The notes: generated by a model not told the origin, from the sequence alone. Shown: positions 22,279-33,069, counted from the first letter of the stretch. The stretch is 64,000 bases of DNA from Tridacna crocea (GCA_943736015.1 OX031066.1:12652245-12716244); one strand, 5' to 3'. Numbers and translations are program-made.

Positions 22279-22499
22279 CATTATCTCTTTACCAAACAAC
22301 AAAATTTAGAACTAAAAGCACTAGCAGAAGACAAAATAGGTGCAAGTCAAAAATTGAAACTTATTTACAGCAGGATAGAAATCATTGTGGGAAAAGGAGA
22401 AAATGCTGGTGACCTGCTTTTTCTACTTTTCCCACAATGTTTTCAAAAGCCTTCTAGCTCAGGCTCATAAAAATCAGGGATTTTTTGGTAAAGGTTTAA
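22279..22499 (+). repeat. TTAA-229 subfamily A
   Basis: The left arm is intact and the right arm has changes (gacctgctttttctac). The right TTAA is kept and followed at 22496-22570 by a right-end scrap of a minus copy. Confidence 0.85.
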
Positions 22500-22578
22500 C
22501 AAGATTTAATTTGTTGTCTGCAGATGCTTCGAATTTGATCCAGTCCAAAAATTTGTTAATTCGTAGAGAGTCAAATAC

Positions 22579-22703
22579 TTTAACTCTTTACCAAATGACA
22601 AAATTTTAGACTTTTCCAGATTGAAAGCATTTGCAGACATTGTTTTCATGAAGCTTCTTCCTCAGGGTTGTTAAAAGTCTGAATAGTCTTAAAAGGAGTC
22701 AAC
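22579..22703 (+). repeat. TTAA-229 subfamily A, palindrome deleted
   Basis: The left end reads normally as far as gcatttgcagac, then jumps to attgttttcatgaagctt and the short side. The entire left arm and centre are missing. Confidence 0.85.
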
Positions 22704-22902
22704 TCATTACCTAACGACAATATTCTAGGCAACAAACTAATAAAAGTGACTGAAATTTTAATATTTGTTTTGTGAAGGTTAGAAAACATTGTGGGAAAAG
22801 AAGAAAATGCTGGTTACCACTATTTTCTCCTTTTTCCACAATGTTTTCTAAAGGCTTATCTCTTGAGGTCTTCAAAAGTAGGGATTGTGTGGTAATGGGT
22901 AA
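22700..22902 (+). mobile_element. TTAA-229 subfamily A
   Basis: The palindrome is present with a few changes. The left side is shortened by about 25 bp. Confidence 0.85.
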
Positions 22903-22989
22903 ATGAGTAATATATAAACACAAGTGAAACATGGTGGGGAAAAAGGAGAGTTTGCTCTATGTGGATGCTGTACAGATCAGTTACGATAC

Positions 22990-23078
22990 CTCTGCACGAC
23001 TAGACCAACAGCCTGTGTGACATCTGGGTTTGTAACTTGCAACTTTTTCCACAGAGACCATACAAAGTCCTTGTCACT
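22990..23078 (-). CDS. CNTLN: centlein, conserved WSLWKKLQ exon
   Basis: An 89-bp exon with acceptor ctctctttcag and donor GAG|GTATCG on the minus strand. It encodes SDKDFVWSLWKKLQVTNPDV then TQAVGLVVQ, leaving two bases that join the next exon to make arginine. The human protein, from memory, reads DKEFVWSLWKRLQVTNPDLT followed by QAVSLVVERE, a nearly exact match over the whole exon. This short N-terminal block is what identifies the gene. Centlein is a centrosomal coiled-coil protein. Confidence 0.95.
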
Positions 23079-23253
23079 CTGAAAGAGAGAAGATGATGGC
23101 TTGATGGTTTAACCAGCATTTGCCTTATTAGATTAAGTAAATGATACATCATATCTTGATACTTGGTTTAATTATGAAAATGCAATTAGTCCCCTTTAAC
23201 CTTTCCCCCAAGTGGCAAAACATTTAACTTGTCAAAATTAAAAGCATATTCAA

Positions 23254-24650
23254 AACAAGAGCGGCAAACTGTCGCAAGATACGCCCGTCTTACCCCAAGT
23301 TGTAAAGCTGGGGCATGCACCAGACTAAATTCAAGTATGAAAAACGACAAAGGGCAATAACTCAAAAATTAAGCGAGCAAGAGTTATGATTCCTGTGCAC
23401 TGCACTCCCCCTTGATGAGATCTATCCACCCATGAAATTTCATAACAGTAGCTAGTATAGTTTTGGAGATATTCACCAGACAAAAATCAAGTATGAAAAA
23501 CAACAAAGGGCAATAACTCAAAAATTAAGCAAGCAAGAGTTATGATTCCTATGCATTGCACTCCCCCTTGATGAGATCTATCCACCCATAAAATTTCATA
23601 ACCCAAGGTAGTATAGTTTTGGAGATATGCTCCGGACAAAAATCAAGTATGAAAAACGACAAAGGGCAATAACTCAAAAATTAAGCAAGCAAGAGTTATG
23701 GTTCTTATGCACTGCACTCCCCCTTGATGAGATCTATCCACCTATGAAATTTCATAACCGTAGCTAGTATAGTTTTGGAGATATTCACCGGACAAAATTC
23801 AAGTATGAAAAACGACAAAGGGCAATAAGTAAAAAATTAAACAAGCAAGAGTTATGATTTCTGTGCACTGCACTCCCCCTTGATAAGATCTATCCACCCA
23901 TGAAATTTCATAACCCTAGCTAGTATAGTTTTGGAGATATGCTCCGGACAAAATTCAAGTATGAAAAACAACAAAGGGCAATAACTCAAAAATTAAGCAA
24001 GCAAGAGTTATGGTTCCTGTGCACTGCACTCTTCCTTGATAAGATCTATCCACCCATGAAATTTCATAACCCTAGCTAGTATACTTTTGGAGATATTCAC
24101 CGGACAAAATTCAAGTATGAAAAACAACAAAGGGCAATAACTCAAAAATTAAGCAAGCAAGAGTTATGGTTCCTGTGCACTGCACTCCCCCTTAGTGAGA
24201 TCTATTCACCAAAGAAATTTCATAACCCTAGCTAGTATAGTTTTGGAGATATGCTCCGGACAAAATTCAAGTATGAAAAACGACAAAGGGCAATAACTCA
24301 AAAATTAAGTAAGCAAGAGTTATGGTTCCTCTGCACTGCACTCCCCCTTGGTGAGATCTATCCACCCAAGAAATTTCATAACCCTAGCTAGTATAGTTTT
24401 GGAGATATGCTCCGGACAAAATTCAAGTATGAAAAACGACAAAGGGCAATAACTCAAAAATTAAGCAAGCAAGAGTTATGGTTCCTGTGCACTGCACTCC
24501 CCCTTGATGAGATCTATCCACCCATGAAATTTCATAACCCTAGGTAGAATAGTTTTGGAGATATGCTCCGGACAAAGAACTGGACGCTGGACGCCGCCCG
24601 CCCGCCCGCCCATCACGGGTGATCCCATAATACGTCCCGTCTTTGACGGG
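23254..24650 (+). mobile_element. Helitron-like element with a tandem core
   Basis: The left end begins caaaacaagagcggcaaact and holds gatacgcccgtctta. The right end holds ccgcccgcccgcccatcac and closes with a hairpin, tacgtcccgtc-ttt-gacgggcgta. The core is the 156-bp array. The subterminal hairpin, lack of terminal inverted repeats and tandem core resemble non-autonomous Helitron/Helentron elements of molluscs, but the class is an inference. Exact ends are uncertain by a few bases. Confidence 0.7.
23332..24579 (+). repeat. tandem array, eight units of exactly 156 bp
   Basis: Units start with caagtatgaaaaac at 23332, 23488, 23644, 23800, 23956, 24112, 24268 and 24424. There are no indels between units. 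Each carries agggcaataactc and ends gttttggagatat followed by either tcaccggac or gctccggac. Confidence 0.97.
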
Positions 24651-24856
24651 CGTATAATGACAAAAATAATGTGACCCAAAACTAAAATTTGTTCTTGGTT
24701 GGGTAGAAAACATTGTTGGTAAAGGAGAAAATGCTGGTGACCAGCATTTTCTCCTATACCAACAATGTTTTCAAAAGAATTCTTCTTTTCGGTTGTTAAA
24801 AATCAGTATTGTTTGGTAAAGGGTTAAATAAGGACAACAATGTTAATAAGTTACCC

Positions 24857-25397
24857 TTAAATGTAGGTATTTAGATTTTTAACATCTCACCAAATCAAAA
24901 ACTATGTAATAAATTACTGAAATTTATGTGAAAAAAACAAAACAAATCATCAATGATTAAGAATCACAAAATTACAAAAAAATTTTTTTTGGATGGTGTT
25001 CCCTTAAAACGTTACATAGCCTCCTAAGCTATTTCAAGATTTTGCGCCAAAAATCTAAAAAAACATTGTGGAAATGTCAAGTGACGCTTAAATTCCATGG
25101 CATAATGTTCAAACTTGTTATTGTTTTCCATCATGTCTTCTTCGGTCACAATGTTTGAAACTTTGTGTATTTACAGTATGTAAATGAGCGAGTTGTTCAT
25201 CTAAAAATAGGTCATGTTTTTTTTCCATGTTGGTGTCGATTTGGGCAGTAGTAGTAAACCTGTAATTTCTCCGGTTGTCGGATAGTTTTGGACTAATGGG
25301 GTTTTATGAATAAATTTAAAAGCTTTTGGAAGTATCAGAATGATTTTTTTGTATTTTTGTTAAATTTTCATCCCAAAATCTGAAGGGCCACCTTTAA
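24857..25397 (-). mobile_element. ~545-bp element, copy 2 (inverted)
   Basis: It has the same order of landmarks as 10282-10830 when read on the minus strand, from ggccacctttaa to ttaaatgtaggtatttag. Identity looks moderate. Confidence 0.75.
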
Positions 25398-25589
25398 GTG
25401 CCTTATACATAACTGCGGGTGGTTTAGCAGGCCGTGAAGATCAAAGTCTTGGCATAGTAGCAGTCTTGAATTTGTTAGATAAAAGTACAAAGGTAAGTTT
25501 TCCAGAATAAAAACTTTGCAAATTTTGCAAATAAGGCACTCCAAGGTATAATTAAGCTTTTATAGAAAAAAAATTCCAAGATTACCTTC

Positions 25590-25825
25590 TTAACCCATTA
25601 CCACACAATCCCTACTTTTGACAACCCTGAGAAAGAGGCCTTTTGAAAACATTGTGGGAAAAGGAGAAAATGCTGCTAGCCAGCATTTTGTCCTTTTTCC
25701 ACAATTTTTATCACCCTATCAAAGGAAAATTGCACCATCTGAGTCCCATTGAAATTGTCGTCTGCAAAATGCATTGAATCTGGAAAAGCCTAAATTGATT
25801 TATCGGTAGTCTGGTATGGGGTTAA
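25590..25825 (-). mobile_element. TTAA-229 subfamily A
   Basis: Both TTAAs are present. The palindrome centre is gctgct-a-gccagc, with one unpaired change per arm. The right side is diverged. Confidence 0.88.
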
Positions 25826-25875
25826 ACTCACCCCGAGGTCTAATGCTACTGGGCAGAGGAAATGAAAGAAAAAAA

Positions 25876-26071
25876 ACCCCTGTGAAAGAAGCCTTTTGAA
25901 AACATTGTGGGAAAAGGAGAAAATGCTGGTAACTAGCATTTCCTCCTTTTCCCACAATGTTTTCTTCCCTTCCTAAGACAAATTTCAATTGTTTAGTCAC
26001 ATGCATTTTGTAATCTGCAGATGCTTTCAATTTGGACCAGTCTTAAGTTTTGTCATTTGGTAAAGGGTTAA
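25876..26071 (-). repeat. TTAA-229 subfamily A, left end missing
   Basis: It starts inside the short side at ctgtgaaagaagcc. The palindrome is intact except for two bases and the right TTAA is kept. Confidence 0.85.
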
Positions 26072-26110
26072 GATTTAAATTTTACAAAACAAAGGTATTT
26101 TTGTTACATG

Positions 26111-26198
26111 TATTATTATTATTACATGTATTACTGTTATTACTATTATTATCATCATCATCATCATCATCATTATCATCATCATCATCATAATTATT
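26111..26198. repeat. ATT/ATC microsatellite
   Basis: Trinucleotide runs of att then atc end two bases before the centlein exon boundary on this strand. The minus-strand intron therefore begins GTAATAATT and goes straight into a GAT run. Confidence 0.95.
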
Positions 26199-26200
26199 AC

Positions 26201-26271
26201 CTGACACTGTTTAATTTCCTGAGAAAGTACTCTGTTTTCTTCAAGCAGCCTGCTTATCTCGGCCTCTGCAG
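26201..26271 (-). CDS. CNTLN: centlein, N-terminal coiled-coil exon
   Basis: A 71-bp exon with acceptor ctgctttcag and donor CAG|GTAATA on the minus strand. Two leading bases finish an upstream codon, and 23 codons follow: AEAEISRLLEENRVLSQEIK then QCQ. It joins the next exon on a whole codon to give QCQSDKDFVW, and human centlein has LCQADKEFVW at the same join (from memory). Earlier exons and the start codon are not identified in this window. Confidence 0.88.
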
Positions 26272-26357
26272 CTGAAAGCAGATTTTGCAATGTGCAAATG
26301 AATGCAAAAAATATAACTCGAACTATTTATCAAACCCTTTACAAAATAATCTTTTGT

Positions 26358-26587
26358 TTAACCCATTACCACACAATCTCTACTTTTGACGACCCTGAAT
26401 AAGAAGTCTTTAGAAAACATTGTGGGGAAAAGGAGAAAATGCTGGTAACCAGCATTTTCTCCTCTTCCCACAATGTTTTCTATCTTTCCCAAAACAAACT
26501 TAAATTTCTGAGTCCCAATAATTTTGTCATCTGCAAGTATGTTCAAGTTGGACAAGTCTAAAATTTTGTTGTTTGGTATAGACTTAA
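26358..26587 (-). mobile_element. TTAA-229 subfamily A
   Basis: Both TTAAs and a good palindrome. The right TTAA doubles as the left end of the next copy. Confidence 0.93.
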
Positions 26588-26775
26588 ACCCCTTACTAAA
26601 CAATCTCGTGTTCTGTTTACCCTCTGACAGAAGGCTTTCCAAAAACATAATGCAAAAAAAGAGAAAATGCTGGTTACCAGCATTTTCTCCTTTTCCGTTT
26701 ATGTTTTCTATCTTTCCAACAACAAATTCTATCAATTGAGCAACATAATATAATTCTTTGTCTGCACATGTTTTT
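26584..26775 (-). repeat. TTAA-229 subfamily A, diverged
   Basis: The outer arm bases read acataatg facing tttatgt, changed on both sides. The right end is lost. Confidence 0.75.
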
Positions 26776-27630
26776 TTCAGTAGGTACTAGTGTAAAATTT
26801 CCTTGTTGAGAACAGAATTAACTCATAGATTTGAATTGTAGCATGTAAAAATAATTGAAATTTCATTGTAACTCAATACATCTTACTCCAAAACACCATT
26901 CTTTGTATCAGACAAATTTTGTCTTCCAAGGAAAACCACTCAACCCATTCCCCCTTCATCAAATTTGTTGCAAATTATTGAAAATCCACGTAAAATACAG
27001 ACAACTAACATGGGTTGATACAATAATAATTATATTTATCAAAATTTTGAGACAAAAGGAGAAAACTTTTCACAGTATCGTGATTTCTCTGTTTCCCGGA
27101 ATGTTTACCAAAGTAATTGTCCTCTGTAAAAGGAAAAGATCATCTGCAGAAGGCAATGTATTAATCAAACAATTCAGTGATGAAACATAAAATACAAGTT
27201 GACACCAGCTACAAGTCATTAGACCAGCAATTTTGCGACTCGTCTACCAATAGTGCCAGTTTTAATTTCTATGGACTGATAGAAACATCGACAAATTCTT
27301 CTCTAAACTGACATCATTTTGTAGTGAACGATGCATCAAGTGTCACTCGAGGGATCTTGATTACATTTTCACAGAACTTTTTAATATTGGTCAAATGAGG
27401 CAATGGCCTAGCTATAGTTCTTCATTCTCAATTTTGCCACATTTAGGTGAAATATGTTTTCAGGTGAAGTAAAAATTGTCTCCCTGTCTAGATGAATTAC
27501 ACAATGTAGCATCTCACTGAAAATGATTGGGAACATAAAATACAGCTTCTTTGTGATATGGATCTTCTGTGGTAACTGTCCTTGGATAGCAATTTGTCTT
27601 ACCTTATCATTTACCACAAGTCTTTTATTC
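26776..27630. other. no gene seen
   Basis: Contains a faint palindrome remnant near 27055-27105. No exon signal. Confidence 0.4.
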
Positions 27631-27908
27631 TTCAACTCTTTACCAAACAACAAAATTTTAGACTGGTTCAAATTGAAGGCATTTACAGATGACAAATTAA
27701 TGATGGCCTAAATGACAAAATATGTTCTTAAATGGCTAGAAAACATTGTAGGCAATGGAGAAAATGCTGGTTACCAGCATTTTCTCCTTTTCAAACAATG
27801 TTTTCAAAACTATTCTACCTCAGAGGTGTTGACATTTTCTCCTTTTTCCAACAATGTTTTCAAAACTCTTTTACCTCAGAATTGTTGAAAGTCAGGATTG
27901 TGTGTTTA
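27631..27908 (+). mobile_element. TTAA-229 subfamily A with a duplicated right arm
   Basis: The right arm plus the start of the short side (ttttctcctttt through cctcaga) occurs twice in tandem, at about 27776-27828 and 27833-27884. This lengthens the copy to 278 bp. Confidence 0.88.
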
Positions 27909-28555
27909 AAGGGGTTTTTCTAAGATTTGTGGCCGCAAATGTATATTTTTTTATAACATTGATACAAACTACAACATATAGCTTTCCCTAGAGAAAGTAT
28001 ATCATTTCACTCCTTAAAAACTTAGACTGCAGTAAAAGGTTAGAGAAGAACAGAAACTTGGTCCTTTTGCATTTGGTACCCTGGCCTGTTTTTTTCTTTG
28101 AGCTGAAATGACATGATGTCATTATACTTATTTGAACATATATACCATATCAAATAATCCTCATATTCTAATGGTCATGTGACATTTTAAAAACCTTTAA
28201 AAAATTTTTGGTGTAAAATTTACTATACATATACCTTTACCTAGCTCGTACATATATGAACATACCAATGAATTGTCTTACTTCTTAGATTTTTTTTACT
28301 GATGGTTTGCCAGCTATCACATTGCTAAGTTCAAGTTTGAGAGGATCATAAAAATCTGAGTAGCTCTCTTTCTGACAATGCTATGGGTAGCTTTTGAAAG
28401 GAGTGTGAAAAAAGGAGCAATTATTTCCTGATAAAAGTAAATATGTGTACTGCCAGTCTGACAATCTTTTCCATGTGATTCAAAAAGCTTTTTTTGCTTT
28501 TCTTCTAATGACTTTCTGCAGTAATATTTGTTCTATAGATAGAAGTTCATTATCC
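27909..28555. other. no gene seen
   Basis: AT-rich sequence without recognised features. Confidence 0.4.
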
Positions 28556-28781
28556 TTAATCCTTTGCAAAACAATCCCTTGATTTAATGGCCCTAAGTAG
28601 AAGTAGGCTTTTGAAAACATTGTGGGAAAAGGAGAATATGCTGTTCACCAGCATTTTCTCCTTTTTCCCCACAATGTTTTCTATCAAATTTGAGAACTTT
28701 AGCTCCTTTATACAAATTTCAAATTTGTCGTCTGCTGATGCATTCAATTTGGAATAGTCTAACAGTTTGGGAAAGGGTGAA
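28556..28781 (-). mobile_element. TTAA-229 subfamily A
   Basis: The left end starts TTAATCCTTTGC. The palindrome has small insertions in the right arm. Confidence 0.85.
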
Positions 28782-29417
28782 CATAATTCAGTGTACACAT
28801 ACATGAATTGTATCTTTCAGCCTCAATATCAAGTATGAATTAATACATTTTTTTTTGTTCAATAAATACATTGGGCAATGTTTTTGTTACAAAATGAGCT
28901 ACTTGAGCTCTACAAAAGGGGACAAACCCTACAGCAAGAGAACAGGTGTCAAAATGTAATCTGTTCTTGTAATAAAAGATTTCTCTCACTGTCCTAATTG
29001 AAGCATAATTAATGGACAATTTTTAGCAGTTCAGATCACTCTCTCTGATATATGCATCAAAAACGTCCTTACATCTTTAAAACCGTCTGACAACTGCTCC
29101 ACTAATTAAACCTTCACACTGCCTGCAAGCGAGACGGAACAAAAATGAACCAAACTGGACAGATTTTCTGACAATCTCAGCCCTAACTTTGTCCCAAATT
29201 TGTCAAATTTCACACGTCACAGGGGGTAGGCAATATTTTCTCTGAACAGACATATTACTATTCACTTTTTTTCTCTCTATTTTCCTTAGAAAGAAGAGCA
29301 CAAAATTAAATGTTGGACAACTTTACCTTTACCCAATTTGGACAAAGTCTTACATTATAAATACTGACAACCTCGGCGATGAATTTATCATCCAGTTTAG
29401 GTGTTACTGAGTTTTAG
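28782..29417. other. no gene seen
   Basis: No exon or named repeat recognised. Confidence 0.4.
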
Positions 29418-29505
29418 TGTCCTAAGCATAAGCTATGCTGCTTTCAGATCAGATTGTATAAATTGTGCAATCTGATGTAAGATCTTGGAACTTCACTGTT
29501 AGGTA
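29418..29505. repeat. family D hairpin, decayed
   Basis: atcagattgtataa faces ttgtgcaatctgat, with aggatgt-like flanks lost. Confidence 0.45.
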
Positions 29506-29575
29506 CTAATAATCTGGCCAAAACAGTTCAAAAACTGTAATATCTGGGAGTTTTAACAAGGACTGTTTTACGCAT

Positions 29576-29990
29576 TAACTCTTTAACCCTTTACTCCATA
29601 GATACTCATTTCTACCCATTGCTTGTAGGAGCCTTTGGAAAACATTGTGGCAAAAGGTGAAATTGCTCGTCACGAGCAATTTCACCTTTAGCCACAATGC
29701 TTTCTATGCTATCAAAAGGTGTCATATACACATAGGGAACGGCTTCATCCTTGCTGTTATTTAGGGTCAGTTAGAGATACTATAGATATGCCTTATGGGG
29801 TAAAGGGTTAACAAACAACATAAATGTAGACTTGTTCAAATTGGAACTATTTGTAGAAGTATTTGATAAGGTAGAAAACACTGTTGAAAAAGGAGAAAAT
29901 TCTGGTCACTAGTATGCTTTCTTTTTCCAAAAATGTTTTCAAAAGGCTTCGTTCTCAATGCCATTTAGACTAAGGACTGTGTAGAAAAGA
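29576..29990 (+). repeat. TTAA-229 subfamily A split by subfamily B
   Basis: The start TTAACTC is interrupted, then caaacaacataaatgtagac resumes after 29811 and continues through a decayed palindrome. Confidence 0.75.
29583..29811 (-). mobile_element. TTAA-229 subfamily B inserted in an A copy
   Basis: Exactly 229 bp with both TTAAs. The palindrome centre is gctcgt-c-acgagc. Confidence 0.95.
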
Positions 29991-30021
29991 GATACCCACT
30001 ATACATAGAATAGAGTTTATA

Positions 30022-30249
30022 TTAATCCATTACCACACAATCCCTACTTTTGACGACCTTGAGAAAGAAGCCTTTAGAAAACATTGTGGGAAAAGGAGAA
30101 AATGCTGGTAACCAGCATTTTCTCCTTTTCCCACAATGTTTTCTACCCTTCCAAAATCAGAATTCATTTTTGAGTTACTTTTATTTTGTTGTCTGCAAGT
30201 GCTTTCAATTTGGACCAGTCTAAAATATTGTCGTTTGGTAAAAGGTTAA
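30022..30249 (-). mobile_element. TTAA-229 subfamily A
   Basis: Both TTAAs are present, and a complete palindrome with 32-bp arms and single central base a. A good reference copy. Confidence 0.96.
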
Positions 30250-30817
30250 GCTCCCTTTTTTGTCGATGTGATTTTTTGACTGGCACTTGACTAGTGTGTG
30301 CTTTTCTTCACAAGTTCTCAAAAATTAGTGCTCAAAACCTTACCATCATTTCAGTTCAATTAACCAGACTTGACTAAATGAGGATCTTTTACTAATATAG
30401 ACAATTAATATTGCATCATCATCATGGTGATATGGCCAGACGTGTTCGATTGTGTCACCCAGTAATGCTCCCGTATGTTTATGCATTTGTAGACATTTAC
30501 AAAATCATTCAAATGCTGATTTCAGAATGAAGGAGAGAAAGTTTTCTTTTATTGAAAATAGGCAAAACGCTTCAAGCATAATGAATTATGAAGTAGCAAC
30601 CTTGTTTCTACAGTAACTGTTGGACATGAATTCTACAGTAGATGGCGATAGTTGTTGTCTTTGATGAGCATAAAGCAGGAAGGTATAACATTTTTTCAGG
30701 CCCAATTTCATAGTCATTTCAACAAGTAAATGACAACTTTGAAATTCTACGCTTCCTATTTTTGTGACTTGTTTCCAACTAGCAAGAACTCTGTTATCTT
30801 CACAGTGTGTTGTTCTT
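30250..30817. other. no gene seen
   Basis: No exon signal. A short atcatcatcatgg run at 30416-30427. Confidence 0.4.
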
Positions 30818-31036
30818 TTAACCCTTTCCTAAACAAGCCCTGGTGTCTCAGCAAAAGTCTTTTGAAAACACTGTGGGAAAAGGAGAAATTGCTTGTAAAG
30901 AGCAACTTCTCCTTTTCCCACAGTGTTTTCTACCCTTTTTGAGAACTTTCTGTCATTTTCTCCAAATCCAAAATTGTTGTCTGCAAACTCTTTCAGTTTG
31001 GAAGGGTCCAAAATTTATCGTTTAGGAAAGAGTTAA
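30818..31036 (-). mobile_element. TTAA-229 subfamily C
   Basis: The ends use ccctttcctaaacaagccct and gtttaggaaagagttaa. The arms start acactgtggg facing cccacagtgt. It is 10 bp shorter than the standard length, mainly in the short side. Confidence 0.93.
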
Positions 31037-31130
31037 TTATCTGCAGTACCTTTAATATATTTTTTGACATTAAAAATGAACACTATATTAGCAGACACCA
31101 AAAGGAACTGGCTTTTAAAGACAAATAAGT

Positions 31131-31188
31131 TTTAACCCCAAGACAAAACAATTCCATGGTTGATGACCCTGAGGAATATGGCCAGCAT
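31131..31188 (-). repeat. TTAA-229 left-end scrap
   Basis: The short side of a minus copy (cccaagacaaaacaattcc, gatgaccctgaggaa) stops where the next plus copy begins. Confidence 0.65.
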
Positions 31189-31409
31189 TTACCACATGAG
31201 AAAATTTTAGATTGGTCCAAATTCAAAGCATTTGCAGACAACAAAATAAATGTGACTGAAAAAGTAAAGTTTGCTTTGGGATGGATTAAAAACACTGTGG
31301 GAAAAGGAGAAAATGCTGGTTACCAGCATTTTCTCCTTTTCCCACAATGCTTTCATAAGGCTTCTTTCTCAGCTTCGTTAAAAGTCTGGATTGTGTTGTA
31401 AAGAGTTAA
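31189..31409 (+). mobile_element. TTAA-229 subfamily A
   Basis: The palindrome is almost perfect. The left TTAA is lost and the right TTAA is shared with the next copy. Confidence 0.92.
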
Positions 31410-31606
31410 GTCTTTATAATGCAATCCTGAACTTCAACAACCCTTATACAAAGGACAGCTTTTTGAACCATTTTGGGAAAAAGGAAGAAACACTGGTAAC
31501 CAGCCAACATTTTCTCCTTTTTCTAGAATTTTTCCTTTCCTTTCTGAAACAAATTACATAATTTGAGCCATGTTTAAAGTACATGTAGTCTTCTGTAAGT
31601 GTTTAA
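31406..31606 (-). repeat. TTAA-229 subfamily A, decayed
   Basis: Starts on a shared TTAA. The palindrome is weak, and the right end is truncated at the TTAA that starts the next copy. Confidence 0.75.
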
Positions 31607-31810
31607 CCCTTTACAGCGCAACAAAATTTTAGAACTGCCTTAATTGAAAGCATTTGCAGATGCCAGTTTCATTGTGGCTCATATGAAATTACAAATATTT
31701 TTCTTTAATAGGATTGAAAAAAACTGTGGGAATAGAAGACAATGCTGGTAACCAGCATTTCTCCTTTTCCCACATTGTTTTCAAGATGAGTCCTAACATG
31801 TTGTTTGGAA
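31603..31810 (+). repeat. TTAA-229 subfamily A, right end lost
   Basis: Starts on a shared TTAA. The palindrome lacks a few bases (agaagacaatgctgg), and the short side stops soon after the right arm. Confidence 0.8.
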
Positions 31811-31950
31811 TAGAATTATAGATAAATGTAATCATTGCAACCACAACCACAACCAATTTGTAACTTGCATCTACATTTACAATGGACAAGTGTATGGTAT
31901 AAAGTGTTGAAAGAGATGGCTGCTGAACACAGGTACAGGTTTACATTTGT

Positions 31951-32179
31951 TTAACCCTTTACCCTATAAGGCATTTCTATGGTATCTCTAACTGACCCTT
32001 AACAACAGCAAGGATAAAGCCGTTTTTTATGTGTATAGGACACTTTTTGATAGCATAGAAAATATTGTGGCAATAGGTGAAATTGCTCGTCACGAGCAAT
32101 TTCACCTTTTGTCACAATGTTTTCAAAAGGCTCCTACAAGCAATGCGTGGAAATGAGTATCTATGGAGTAAAGGGTTAA
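31951..32179 (+). mobile_element. TTAA-229 subfamily B
   Basis: Exactly 229 bp with both TTAAs. The palindrome centre is gctcgt-c-acgagc, 140 bp from the left end. Confidence 0.95.
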
Positions 32180-32560
32180 CTGAACAGAACAGAGCAAATC
32201 TTTAATGCCATCAAGTTACATTCTGTCTGTCCTCCTTGTGATGAATATACATAAATTAACCCACTGCTTAACAGGCTCCTGTGAACATAAACCAATTCAT
32301 CATGTACATGTATATTTATATGTGAAAATAAGACAAAAAAATTTAATGTTATGGAAAAGTATTTTAGGTAAAAGAGCCATTGCATCCACTTCCAAAAATA
32401 AAAACTCCTGAAGATACACCTTTTCAGACACAGAGAAAAACACTGTTAAAACTTGATGGTGTGTTCACTGGCTCAGAATTTAGTCAGTTGTGTAAACATG
32501 AAAAATTATATGAGTTACCAATATTTATGGAATACTGCATACAGAAGCTCTAGGGATCTG

Positions 32561-32762
32561 TCTTTCAGAGCTCCAGTTAGAGGGAGTGATTTTTATTTTA
32601 AAATTGAAAATATCAGTTATTCTCCACTAAAACCTATGTTGTGGGTACTCATTAGAATCGTCTCGTTGAGACGATTCTAATGAGTACCCACAAGATAGGG
32701 TTTTGAAGAGAAATGATGAACTTATAATGCCATCACTCCCTCTTATCTGGAGCTCTGAGTCT
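32561..32762. mobile_element. foldback element, ~194 bp
   Basis: Inverted ends TCAGAGCTCCAG and CTGGAGCTCTGA are flanked by gtctt on both sides, a likely 5-bp target duplication. The centre is a long hairpin, gtgggtactcattagaatcg on one arm and cgattctaatgagtacccac on the other. Partial copies lie at 18912-19069 and 49475-49577. No coding capacity. Confidence 0.88.
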
Positions 32763-33069
32763 TTGATTTGAAACTGGAAATGACAACACAATTTCTTTGA
32801 TAGCCAATATAATATGAAATGTATTTTCTGTCGGTCTTACCACCTCTAATTCATCAGTAAATATCTTGTAACATCGACATTTTTTGTACAGATATTCTAC
32901 CACCTTAAATAATCATTTCAACTACCAAGAAGGTAACTTTTGTTCGAATGATGTTTTGTCTCAACACTCTTCAGTGCATAAGCATATGATTCCAAGCTAT
33001 CTTTCCCAGTAAAGAAGACTTAAAAAACAGCATGAAGCAGATCTATGTTTGTAGTGAAGTAGACTGGTA

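Larger units (their letters stand above)
23196..24827 (+). repeat. TTAA-229 subfamily A split by a Helitron-like element
   Basis: The left part is at 23196-23253 and the right part at 24651-24827, both reading as one subfamily A copy with both TTAAs. Its arms carry matching changes, gttggta facing taccaac. Confidence 0.85.

Noticed and set aside
23332-24579. CRISPR array
   Set aside because: The units are 156-bp head-to-tail copies without unique spacers, and the DNA is eukaryotic.
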